64,000 bases of DNA from Candidatus Sphingomonas colombiensis. Its GTDB lineage: Bacteria > Pseudomonadota > Alphaproteobacteria > Sphingomonadales > Sphingomonadaceae. The stretch lies in the NCBI GenBank assembly GCA_029202845.1, contig CP119315.1, forward strand, positions 3,379,001 to 3,443,000, written 5' to 3'. The notes beneath the pieces were generated by a model. It was not told the origin of the DNA, searched no databases, and saw only the letters and a program-made list of their open reading frames with translations. Positions 57,109 to 64,000 of the stretch are shown here, piece after piece. The position numbers and the translations under genes were made by a program. Within the stretch, counting starts at the first letter, position 1. The number at the start of each line of letters is the position of its first letter.

Positions 57109-58366
57109 TATGACGCCGGACGATCCCGACAACCTCAACGCCTATTGGGACTCGATACCGGCGCCGACGCAGGACGATGCCGGCGCCCCTCCTCCACGGC
57201 TGCGCGTGGTCGACGAGTCGTACGAGCAGGACGAGCCGCAACGCTGCGTCAAAGCGACCCCGTTCACATGGCGACCGACTGCTGACATCCCCAAACGCGA
57301 ATGGCTCTACGGGCGCCACCTGTTGCGCAAATTCGTGTCGCTCGACGTAGCCGCCGGTGGGGTGGGCAAATCCTCGCTCAAGATCGGCGAGGCGCTCGCC
57401 ATGGCATCCGGGCGCGATTTCTACGGCAAGGGCCTGCCAGAGGGACCGCTCACTGTCTGGATGTGGAACCTCGAAGATCCGCACGATGAAATCGAGCGCC
57501 GCCTTCACGCGACGGCCCAACGCTTCCACATCAAGGCCGAGGAACTCGACGGTCGGCTCTATGTCGACAGCGGGCGCGACCAGCCGCTCGTGATCGCAAC
57601 GGAAGGCCCAGACGGCGCGATGATCGTCCGACCCGTTGTCGACGCGCTCATCGCCGAGATGATCGAGCGTAAGATCGACGTGCTTCAGGTGGACCCGTTC
57701 ATCAGCTCGCACGCCGTCTCCGAGAACGACAATAACGCGATCGACATCGTTGCCCGCGAATGGAACGTTGTCGCCGAGCGCACCGGTGCCGCGATCAATC
57801 TCGTCCATCACGTCCGCAAGCAGAACGGTGAGGCCGCGAACGCAGACAGCGCCCGCGGTGCTTCGGCCTTGATCGGCAAGGCGCGCTCCGTGCTCGTCTA
57901 CAACCGCATGACGGCCGAAGAGGCGAAGGAACTCGGCGTCGAAGACAGCGAGCGCCGCTTCTTTTTCCGCGTCGACAACGACAAGGCGAACCTCGCACCG
58001 CCCGAGGCCGGCGACTGGTATCGCATGAATAACGAGGACCTGGCGAACGGCGACAGCGTCGGCGTGGCCTGCTCATGGAGCCCGCCCAGCCTGTTCGAAG
58101 GCATGAGCGCGCGGCACCTCTACGCTGTCCAGAAAGCCGTCTCTGATGGTCAATGGCGCGAGAACATCCAGACCAAGAATTCATGGGTCGGCGTCCCCGT
58201 CGCATGCGCTCTCGGGCTCGATGTAGAGCAGGAAAAGGACCGCAAGAAAATCGCCAAATTGGTTCGCGCTTGGATCAAGGAAGGTGCGCTTGAGGTTGTC
58301 GAAATGGAAGATGATCGGCGCCGTCCGCGCAAGTTTGTGGTCGTCGGGAAGTGGGCAGAACTGTGA
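57098..58366 (+). CDS. RecA-type (RepA-like) AAA ATPase, phage replication protein
   Basis: 422 residues. A P-loop near residues 86-92 (AAGGVGKSS), a Walker B-type IDVLQVDPF, and the LVHHVRKQ segment are typical of the AAA_25/RepA-like hexameric helicases of phages and plasmids. The C-terminal 100 residues contain a winged-helix-like part (AWIKEGALEVVEMED). It probably unwinds the phage origin. The adjacent iteron/hairpin region directly after its stop supports this. ATG 57098 is used; an ATG four codons later is possible. Confidence 0.85.
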   Translation: MDDDMTPDDPDNLNAYWDSIPAPTQDDAGAPPPRLRVVDESYEQDEPQRCVKATPFTWRPTADIPKREWLYGRHLLRKFVSLDVAAGGVGKSSLKIGEALAMASGRDFYGKGLPEGPLTVWMWNLEDPHDEIERRLHATAQRFHIKAEELDGRLYVDSGRDQPLVIATEGPDGAMIVRPVVDALIAEMIERKIDVLQVDPFISSHAVSENDNNAIDIVAREWNVVAERTGAAINLVHHVRKQNGEAANADSARGASALIGKARSVLVYNRMTAEEAKELGVEDSERRFFFRVDNDKANLAPPEAGDWYRMNNEDLANGDSVGVACSWSPPSLFEGMSARHLYAVQKAVSDGQWRENIQTKNSWVGVPVACALGLDVEQEKDRKKIAKLVRAWIKEGALEVVEMEDDRRRPRKFVVVGKWAEL

Positions 58367-58525
58367 TGCTCCACCTCGAAAATAGGCGGTGGAGCAATGT
58401 GGAGCAGGTGGAGCGGCTGCAACCCCTGAAATCTGCTCCACCACCACCACCCCCGTGTAACGGGGTGGGGTGGTGGAGCAGTGGAGCAGGGTCGGATTTC
58501 AGCGGTGGGTCGAGGTGGAGCAAAA
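58366..58525. repeat. Iteron-like GTGGAGC repeats with a long hairpin: candidate phage origin
   Basis: The core GTGGAGC occurs eight times between 58367 and 58522: six direct (58389, 58399, 58408, 58473, 58481, 58515) and two inverted (58367-58375, 58434-58442). Centrally, a near-perfect 20-base inverted repeat (58433-58455 with 58461-58481) surrounds a TGTAA loop, flanked by a further pair CTGAAATC/GATTTCAG. The region follows directly after the replication ATPase and codes for nothing convincing: the frame across it is Pro/Gly/Ser-rich. Iterons beside a helicase gene are the usual layout of phage origins. Confidence 0.6.
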
Positions 58526-58836
58526 TGGAACGGGCAATGAACCATGTCGAATTCGAAACTACGCCCCTCATTGGCACGACACTCAATCTTGATTCCCAGC
58601 GATATGACATGGAGGCAGTCCATCCTCATGTCAGGCAGGACGGGTCACCGTCTTCGATCCTGATCTGGCGGACCGAGTGCCCGAAGTGCGGCGAGAGTTT
58701 TACCGTCACGTCAGGGTTGGTGACGAAGGCCCTTAATCGCCGATGCGGTGACTGTAAGCGGTCCGGGGCGCCGATCAGCAGGAAGCGCGGTCGCACGGTC
58801 GCTGTGAAGGTCGTTCCCGCGGGATGCTCGAAATGA
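58525..58836 (+). CDS. Phage zinc-ribbon protein
   Basis: 103 residues. A zinc ribbon is formed by CPKCGESF and CGDCKRSG near the C-terminus. ATG 58525 follows GGTGGAG at a proper distance, so the last iteron also serves as a ribosome site; an ATG at 58537 is possible. A longer start at 58366 would translate the iteron region and is less likely. Confidence 0.72.
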   Translation: MERAMNHVEFETTPLIGTTLNLDSQRYDMEAVHPHVRQDGSPSSILIWRTECPKCGESFTVTSGLVTKALNRRCGDCKRSGAPISRKRGRTVAVKVVPAGCSK

Positions 58837-59363
58837 CCCCCGCCCTCCCCAACCTAGCCCTGCCCGTCACCGAAACATTCGAGGACTGGTCCAATCTCGG
58901 CCGCCGCCTGTGCATGGGTGCCCGCACGATCAACTGGCTGATCGGCGACTGGCTGATCGAGGGATCGGAACGGTTCGGGGAGAAGGCTCGTGATGAGGCG
59001 AACCAGATCTTCCGGAGCGACGTGGATAGGTTCGGCCCGATCGTCGACACGTGCCGACGTTTTACTGAACCGCGTCGCCATCCCGCACTGACGTTCGGGC
59101 ACCATCTCGCAGTCATGTCGATCGCGGATGACACGGAGGCGGACGGGTTGCTCGCGAAGGCTGAGACGGAGCGGCTCACGACGGCAGCGCTCAAGGCAGA
59201 GGTCCGCCTGACGTTCCACCAGCCGCGCATGCTGGAGGACGACGATCCCGAGGACACGGCGATGCGGCACATCGCCCAGGCATGGAACCGGGCACCGAAG
59301 GCATCGCGGGAAGCCTTCATCGAACTGGCGCAGGAATCTCATCTGGGGGTGATTGATCTATGA
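58833..59363 (+). CDS. Hypothetical phage protein
   Basis: 176 residues (LPVTETFEDWSNLGRRLCMG, ARTINWLIGDWLIEGSERFG). The conserved-looking N-terminus resembles a phage DNA-binding or packaging-related helper. ATG 58833 overlaps the previous stop (ATGA). Function unknown. Confidence 0.75.
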   Translation: MTPALPNLALPVTETFEDWSNLGRRLCMGARTINWLIGDWLIEGSERFGEKARDEANQIFRSDVDRFGPIVDTCRRFTEPRRHPALTFGHHLAVMSIADDTEADGLLAKAETERLTTAALKAEVRLTFHQPRMLEDDDPEDTAMRHIAQAWNRAPKASREAFIELAQESHLGVIDL

Positions 59364-59569
59364 GTGTTGCACATCGTCCGAACGTCGTCGCCACCGCCGA
59401 CCCGGCCGAAGTCCGCGACGTGTTCCTGCGTCTCGGTTGGCGCGGGCTCGAGCGGAATTACGGGTCGTCGTCGCCGGTATTGATGCAGCTGATCGCGAAG
59501 GCCGGGGGACCGGAATTGCTGGCGGAACGGGCTGCGGTGCAGTCGTGTGGGCGGAGGGCTGGGAAGTGA
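59360..59569 (+). CDS. Hypothetical phage protein
   Basis: 69 residues (ADPAEVRDVFLRLGWRGLER), helical. Overlaps both neighbours by four bases. Function unknown. Confidence 0.7.
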   Translation: MSVAHRPNVVATADPAEVRDVFLRLGWRGLERNYGSSSPVLMQLIAKAGGPELLAERAAVQSCGRRAGK

Positions 59570-60072
59570 CGCCGAAGCAACAGCGGTTCGTCGAGGAATA
59601 CCTCGTCGACCTCAACGCCACGCAGGCGGCGATCAGGGCCGGGTACAGCGCCGATACCGCCTATTCGATCGGGAATGAGAACCTGAGCAAACCTGAGATT
59701 GCCGAGGCCATTACGGCGGCCAAAGCGGAGCGGTCGAAACAGACCGGCATCGACGCCGCATGGTTGCTCACCCGCCTTGCCGATGAGGCCGATGCGGACC
59801 TAAGCGACCTGTACGATGAGGCAGGCGCGCTCAAGCCGGTGAAAGACTGGCCGCTGATCTGGCGCAAGGGCCTCGTCGGCGGGGTCAAGGCCATCGAGGA
59901 GCGCGACGAGAACGGGGACATCATCGGCATGATCCGCGAGGTGAAACTGTCCGATCGCGTGAAGCGGCTGGAGCTGATCGGGAAGCACATCGATGTGCAG
60001 GCGTTCCGCGAGCAGGTGGCGCAGACCGGCACGATGGCGCTGGTCGTCAGCAATGAGGACGCGGGGCTGTGA
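59566..60072 (+). CDS. Terminase small subunit
   Basis: 168 residues of the terminase_2 family. The start TPKQQRFVEEYLVDLNATQA followed by AAIRAGYSADTAYSIGNENL (helix-turn-helix for recognising the packaging site) is diagnostic. The start is GTG 59566, overlapping the preceding stop. It works with the large subunit at 60693; two small genes lie between them. Confidence 0.93.
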   Translation: MTPKQQRFVEEYLVDLNATQAAIRAGYSADTAYSIGNENLSKPEIAEAITAAKAERSKQTGIDAAWLLTRLADEADADLSDLYDEAGALKPVKDWPLIWRKGLVGGVKAIEERDENGDIIGMIREVKLSDRVKRLELIGKHIDVQAFREQVAQTGTMALVVSNEDAGL

Positions 60073-60446
60073 GAGGCAAGTTAATCGCTGCAGCCGCAGC
60101 CGCAATCGACAAGGCCGACGTAGGCTACAACCTCCGGCTGACCCGACTCGTTGATGGCGAATCGACTTACACGCTCACCTACAGTGATGGCACGGCGCCG
60201 ATCGAGTTTGACGATATCAGCGACGGATATGCCCATATCGCTGAACGCAAGTACCGCGCGATGGCGGAAGCGGCGGTGGAGGCGGTTATCGCTGGGCTTC
60301 GTGACGGTTTCGATGCCGGTCGATTTTCCGAGTGGGAGAGCAAGGACTTGGCTGCACAGTGTCGCATGCAGGCGCGCGATAGCCTTGATCCCGAGTACAG
60401 CCAGTTCATGTCCGCGCTCGCAGATCGCTTGTCGGGAGCGTCGTAA
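60069..60446 (+). CDS. Hypothetical phage protein
   Basis: 125 residues with GTG start overlapping the terminase small subunit stop. Mixed alpha/beta (IDKADVGYNLRLTRLVDGES; AEAAVEAVIAGLRDGFDAGR). No domain recognised. Confidence 0.72.
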   Translation: MRGKLIAAAAAAIDKADVGYNLRLTRLVDGESTYTLTYSDGTAPIEFDDISDGYAHIAERKYRAMAEAAVEAVIAGLRDGFDAGRFSEWESKDLAAQCRMQARDSLDPEYSQFMSALADRLSGAS

Positions 60447-60691
60447 TGCTTTTCGACGCCTTGCCGGTCTTCCCGGTCACCTTGCCCGACGATGAACTAG
60501 CGCTTCTTTCAAGGATGGAAGGCAGCAACTGGCCCGATCAAATCGAGGTCGAGTGGCAGGACCGCGCCGCGGCGCGCCGCCTCGAAAAGAGTGGCCTGAT
60601 CAAGATCAGTCGGCAGAAGATGGACCCTGTAGCCATCGAGCCGGACTGGTTCGCGGGCAAGCTTCCGACCGCGGGCATTCGCGCCGCCTGA
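60446..60691 (+). CDS. Hypothetical phage protein
   Basis: 81 residues; DELALLSRMEGSNWPDQIEV and RRLEKSGLIKISRQ suggest a small winged-helix-like fold. The ATG shares its A with the previous TAA (TAATG). Function unknown. Confidence 0.7.
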   Translation: MLFDALPVFPVTLPDDELALLSRMEGSNWPDQIEVEWQDRAAARRLEKSGLIKISRQKMDPVAIEPDWFAGKLPTAGIRAA

Positions 60692-60692
60692 C

Positions 60693-62027
60693 GTGACCGC
60701 CACCCTCACCCCCCGCCAACGCGAAGCCAACCGACTCCTAGCCGGCCCGGCCCGCAATATCATGCTGCGCGGCGGATCGCGTTCGGGCAAGACGTTCCTG
60801 CTCGTCCGCGCCATCATCCAGCGCGCCATCAACGCGCCCGGCTCCCGTCACGCGATATTCCGTTTCCGGTTCAACCACGCGAAAACCTCCATCTGGGCGG
60901 ACACGCTGCCCAAGGTACTGAAACTGTGCTTCCCGACGCTGCGGGCGCGGTTCGACAAGACCGATTTCTACGTCGAGCTGCCGAACGGGTCGCAGATCTG
61001 GATCGCGGGCCTCGACGACAAGGAGCGCGTCGAGAAGATACTCGGTGCGGAATACGCGACGCTGTATTTCAACGAGTCTTCACAGATCCCGTGGGGCTCG
61101 ATCGAGACCGCCATGTCCCGCCTCGCGCAGAAAGTCGCGCTGGCACCGGAGATCGCAGCGGCGACCGGCCGGACATATCTCGCGCTCAAGGCGTATTTCG
61201 ACTGCAACCCGCCGAGCAAGCTGCACTGGTCGTTCCAGCTATTCCGGTCGAAGCTGAAGCCCGGCACGAAAGAACCGCTGCCGAACCCCGACGATTACGT
61301 CGAGATGAAGGTCAACCCGTCCGACAACCGCGAGAACCTACCCGAGGAATATTTCGAGGTGCTGGGGTCGATGTCGTCGGCCAAGCGGCTACGGTTTGAG
61401 GCTGGGGAATGGGCCAGCGAGGTCAACGGGGCGCTGTGGGCGCTGGAAGATCGCAAGGCCGATGACGGCAAGGTGATCCCAGGCATCGACGCGACCCGCG
61501 TTACCGACGTGCCGGATTTCGTGCGCGTCGTCGTCGCGGTCGATCCGTCCGGCACCAAGGGCGACGGTATGGGCGATGACGTGGGGATCATCGTTGCGGC
61601 GAAGGCAGTCGATGGCCGCGCCTATGTGCTGGCGGACCGGACGTGCAATCTCTCGCCGGAAGGATGGTCGCGCCGTGCGATTGAGGCTTATCGCGAGTTC
61701 GGGGCTGATCGGCTGGTCGCGGAACGAAACTTCGGCGGTGCGATGGTGGAGGCCGTCGTCCGCGTCGCCGATCGCAACGTCAGCTACAAGGAGGTGATCG
61801 CGACGCGCGGCAAGGTCGTCCGCGCCGAGCCTGTCGCCGCGCTATACGAGCAGGGACGCGTGTCGCACGTCGGGTCGTTCGGCGATCTTGAGGATCAGAT
61901 GTGCAACTTCACGGCCGGCGGTTATGTCGGCGAGGGGTCGCCGGATCGGGCTGACGCTCTGGTGTGGGCGCTTACCGAATTGATGCTTGGCGTTGAGGGC
62001 TATGATCTTGCGGCCCTGCTAGGCTAA
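60693..62027 (+). CDS. Terminase large subunit
   Basis: 444 residues. Walker A is GGSRSGKTF (about residues 27-35), Walker B YATLYFNESS. The C-terminal RNase H-like nuclease has VVAVDPSGTKGDGMGDD and VAERNFGGAMVEAVV. It powers packaging of DNA into the procapsid and cuts concatemers. The start is GTG at 60693, one base after the previous stop. Confidence 0.95.
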   Translation: MTATLTPRQREANRLLAGPARNIMLRGGSRSGKTFLLVRAIIQRAINAPGSRHAIFRFRFNHAKTSIWADTLPKVLKLCFPTLRARFDKTDFYVELPNGSQIWIAGLDDKERVEKILGAEYATLYFNESSQIPWGSIETAMSRLAQKVALAPEIAAATGRTYLALKAYFDCNPPSKLHWSFQLFRSKLKPGTKEPLPNPDDYVEMKVNPSDNRENLPEEYFEVLGSMSSAKRLRFEAGEWASEVNGALWALEDRKADDGKVIPGIDATRVTDVPDFVRVVVAVDPSGTKGDGMGDDVGIIVAAKAVDGRAYVLADRTCNLSPEGWSRRAIEAYREFGADRLVAERNFGGAMVEAVVRVADRNVSYKEVIATRGKVVRAEPVAALYEQGRVSHVGSFGDLEDQMCNFTAGGYVGEGSPDRADALVWALTELMLGVEGYDLAALLG

Positions 62028-62070
62028 CCCACCGTAATCCCGGCCGCGACGCATCCATACCGTCGCGGCC

Positions 62071-63975
62071 ATGTCGCAGCCCACCCCGTCGCGCGTCGGG
62101 CGCCTGTTCGATGGTCTCGTAAATCTCGTATCCGGCGCCGGCACGACCGCCGACAAACGCATGGGCGCGTTCTATGCCCAGCGCATCTCCGATCCCACCC
62201 AGATCGAAACCGCCTACCGCACATCGTGGATGATGCGGAAGGGAATCGACCTCCCCGCCTCCGATATGACTCGCGAGCGCCGCGAATGGCAGATCGACGA
62301 GGACGCGGTCGACAAGATCGAGGAGGAGGAGGAGCGGCTCGGTCTCTGGCCGAAGCTGACACAGGCGATTGTCCTCGGTCGCCTCGGCGGCGGTGCGATG
62401 ATCCTCGGCATCGCGAACGACGATCCGTTGACCCCGCTCGATCCGGCGCGCGTGAAACAGGGCGGCCTGATCTACCTCCACGTCCTCAACCGCTGGCAGA
62501 TCGGGCTTGGCGAGGTGATCACCGATCCGGCGGATCAGTTCTTCGGCGAGCCATCATATTTCGAGCTGTCATTCAGCGGCGGCAAGCAGGTCCGCATCCA
62601 TCCCAGCCGCGTCGTGCCATTCAAGGGCAAGCGCGTGCCGAGCCTGATCGGCCGGCGCGATAACGACTGGTATTGGGGTGACAGCGAGTACGCATCGTGC
62701 ATCGATTCGGTGCAGAATGCCGAGGCCGCGCTCAACGGGTTTGCCGCGCTAATCGAGGAAGCCAAGCTTGATACGGTCACAATCCCGGGCCTGACACAGA
62801 CGCTCGCGACCAGTGAGGGCGAGGCGCTGATCCTCAAGCGCGTGTCGGTCGCCAACCAGATCAAATCGACGCACAACACCCGTATCCTCGATGGCGGGCG
62901 CGGCAAGGATAGCCCCGGCGAGACGTGGGAAACTCGTCAGATATCGTGGGCCGGGATGCCGGACATCATCCGCACCTATCTCTCGGTCGCGGCGTCTGCG
63001 TTCGATATCCCGGCCACGCGGTTCCTCGGGAAATCCGCTGATGGCATGAACGCGACCGGCGAAGGCGACGAGAAGAACTATCGCGGCAAGATCGCGACGG
63101 ATCAGGGTGATCATGTCCGTCCGGCTTTGAGGCGCATCGACGCCGTGCTGCTGCCATCGGCCGGCGTGATGCTCGATGCTGAGGCGAATTACGTCTTCCC
63201 GCCTCTGAGTAAGCCAACCGACGCCGAGAAGGCCGACACCTTCAACAAGCGGATGACGGCGATCGTCGCGTTGCAGGGCACGGGGGCGATTCCTGAGCCC
63301 GCGTTCTCGAAATCCGTCCAGCATACCGCCGTCGAGGAAGGCTGGCTCGCGGGCCTCGACGGCGCGCTCGCCGAGACGCCCGAGGACGAGCGGTTCCCCA
63401 GCGATATCGCGGAAACGAAGGGAGGTGATCCAGCATCTGCCGATGGGACGGGTGGCGATGGAAGCGCGCCCGTCCGTCGTGCCGTGGGGGATGCCGCACC
63501 GCGCACGCTCTACGTCCGCCGGAACCTCATCAACGCTGCTGACGTCATCGCATGGACGAAGAAGGCCGGCTTCGACACCACCCTTCCCGCCGACGATATG
63601 CACGTCACGGTCGCCTATTCCCGCCAGCCGCTCGACTGGATGCAGATCGAGGCGGACGACTGGAATCAGAACACCGATGGCACGCTGACCGTACCGCCCG
63701 GCGGTGTCCGGCTGATCGAGCGCCTCGGCGATTCCGGTCAGGCCGTCGTGCTGATGTTCGGGTCGTCGAAGCTCTCGTATCGGCATGAGCAGATCGTGCG
63801 CGCCGGGGCCACGTGGGATCATCCGGAATATCAGCCACATGTGACGATCACTTGGGATGCGCCGGCGGGGCTGGACGTGGCTGCGCTTGAGCCATTCCGG
63901 GGTGAGTTGCGGTTTGGGCCGGAGATTTTCGAGGCGGTTGATGAGGACTGGCGCAAGGGGGTGAGTGAGGAATGA
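62071..63975 (+). CDS. Phage portal (DUF1073) fused to an Acb1-like 2H phosphodiesterase domain
   Basis: 634 residues. Residues 1-about 440 are a DUF1073-type portal protein, the dodecameric ring through which DNA enters the head. A Gly/Asp/Ser-rich linker (about 450-470) joins a C-terminal domain of about 150 residues. That domain has two H-x-T motifs, H511-V-T513 and H590-V-T592, the signature of 2H phosphoesterases such as the anti-CBASS protein Acb1, which cleaves cyclic oligonucleotide signals. The segment RRNLINAADVIAWTKKAGFD before the first motif also fits that family. The domain could be a structural relic, a maturation enzyme, or a virion-carried antidefence enzyme. Confidence 0.82.
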   Translation: MSQPTPSRVGRLFDGLVNLVSGAGTTADKRMGAFYAQRISDPTQIETAYRTSWMMRKGIDLPASDMTRERREWQIDEDAVDKIEEEEERLGLWPKLTQAIVLGRLGGGAMILGIANDDPLTPLDPARVKQGGLIYLHVLNRWQIGLGEVITDPADQFFGEPSYFELSFSGGKQVRIHPSRVVPFKGKRVPSLIGRRDNDWYWGDSEYASCIDSVQNAEAALNGFAALIEEAKLDTVTIPGLTQTLATSEGEALILKRVSVANQIKSTHNTRILDGGRGKDSPGETWETRQISWAGMPDIIRTYLSVAASAFDIPATRFLGKSADGMNATGEGDEKNYRGKIATDQGDHVRPALRRIDAVLLPSAGVMLDAEANYVFPPLSKPTDAEKADTFNKRMTAIVALQGTGAIPEPAFSKSVQHTAVEEGWLAGLDGALAETPEDERFPSDIAETKGGDPASADGTGGDGSAPVRRAVGDAAPRTLYVRRNLINAADVIAWTKKAGFDTTLPADDMHVTVAYSRQPLDWMQIEADDWNQNTDGTLTVPPGGVRLIERLGDSGQAVVLMFGSSKLSYRHEQIVRAGATWDHPEYQPHVTITWDAPAGLDVAALEPFRGELRFGPEIFEAVDEDWRKGVSEE

Positions 63976-64000
63976 CGATCGAGGTCATCAAGCGCGGCGT
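63972..64000 (+). CDS. Start of next phage gene (truncated by window edge)
   Basis: ATG 63972 overlaps the portal stop (ATGA), and only about nine codons (MTIEVIKRG) are visible. From position it is likely a head or prohead protease gene, but nothing can be read from the sequence. Confidence 0.5.

Larger units (their letters stand above)
39708..64000. mobile_element. Integrated prophage (left end to beyond the window)
   Basis: From tRNA-Cys to the right edge the content is phage-like: tyrosine integrase, a long leftward early operon of mostly small overlapping genes, a repressor/Cro-like switch with three operators, a rightward replication block, then terminase and portal. The structural genes continue past the window, so the right end is not seen. 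The gene order fits a lambdoid-organised tailed phage of an alphaproteobacterial host. Confidence 0.93.

Overview
The window looks like a high-GC alphaproteobacterial chromosome, most likely a sphingomonad. Reasons: the protein styles, a PIMT-TolC-PopZ(-S9 peptidase)-ValS order, an Mg-type HemB, a TonB-receptor-centred peptide catabolism cluster, and codon use rich in G/C at third positions. The genus is inferred from gene content; no rRNA is present.

Region 1 (1-22324) is a dense catabolic cluster that appears dedicated to peptides or N-acyl amino acids containing D-residues. A leftward operon (10003 to 3261) encodes a dipeptide-epimerase/N-acyl-amino-acid racemase-type enolase (DgcA-like), a POT peptide transporter, a DUF1611 (DgcN-like) enzyme, an S12-type serine hydrolase and an N-acyl-D-amino-acid deacylase-like amidohydrolase. 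A second leftward group (15522 to 10280) encodes a class A beta-lactamase-like enzyme, a TonB receptor split by a one-base frameshift, and a PLP amino-acid deaminase/D-threonine-aldolase-like enzyme. Rightward genes add an S9 peptidase, a Tat-exported membrane dipeptidase (M19) and two paralogous membrane-anchored serine hydrolases. A divergent XRE-cupin regulator lies next to the last hydrolase. A CCAATTGG-type palindrome recurs in promoters of the cluster and is a candidate operator. A decayed second copy of the epimerase sits at the left end.

Region 2 (22456-39735) is ordinary chromosome. It holds the Anbu proteasome-like operon (Anbu, transglutaminase, alpha-E, circularly permuted ATP-grasp), tRNA-Arg(ACG), a small lipoprotein, two GNAT acetyltransferases coupled to hemB, a MATE exporter, valS, an S9 peptidase, popZ, a tolC homologue, a PIMT and tRNA-Cys(GCA).

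Region 3 (about 39708-64000, running off the end) is a prophage integrated at tRNA-Cys. A 25-gene leftward early operon runs from 52560 down to the integrase, almost entirely with stop/start overlaps. It includes an exonuclease/recombination module, DUF5131, a DNA methyltransferase and ASCH and zinc-ribbon proteins. Its first gene carries about 22 nearly identical 60-bp repeats encoding a leucine-rich-repeat protein. A lambda-like switch (repressor, Cro-like protein, three TACACC-N3-GGTGTA operators) separates it from the rightward genes: methyltransferase, GapR-like protein, VRR-NUC nuclease, RecA-type ATPase followed by an iteron/hairpin region, terminase small and large subunits, and a portal protein fused to an Acb1-like 2H phosphodiesterase domain. 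Two small genes on the opposite strand lie inside the rightward early region.
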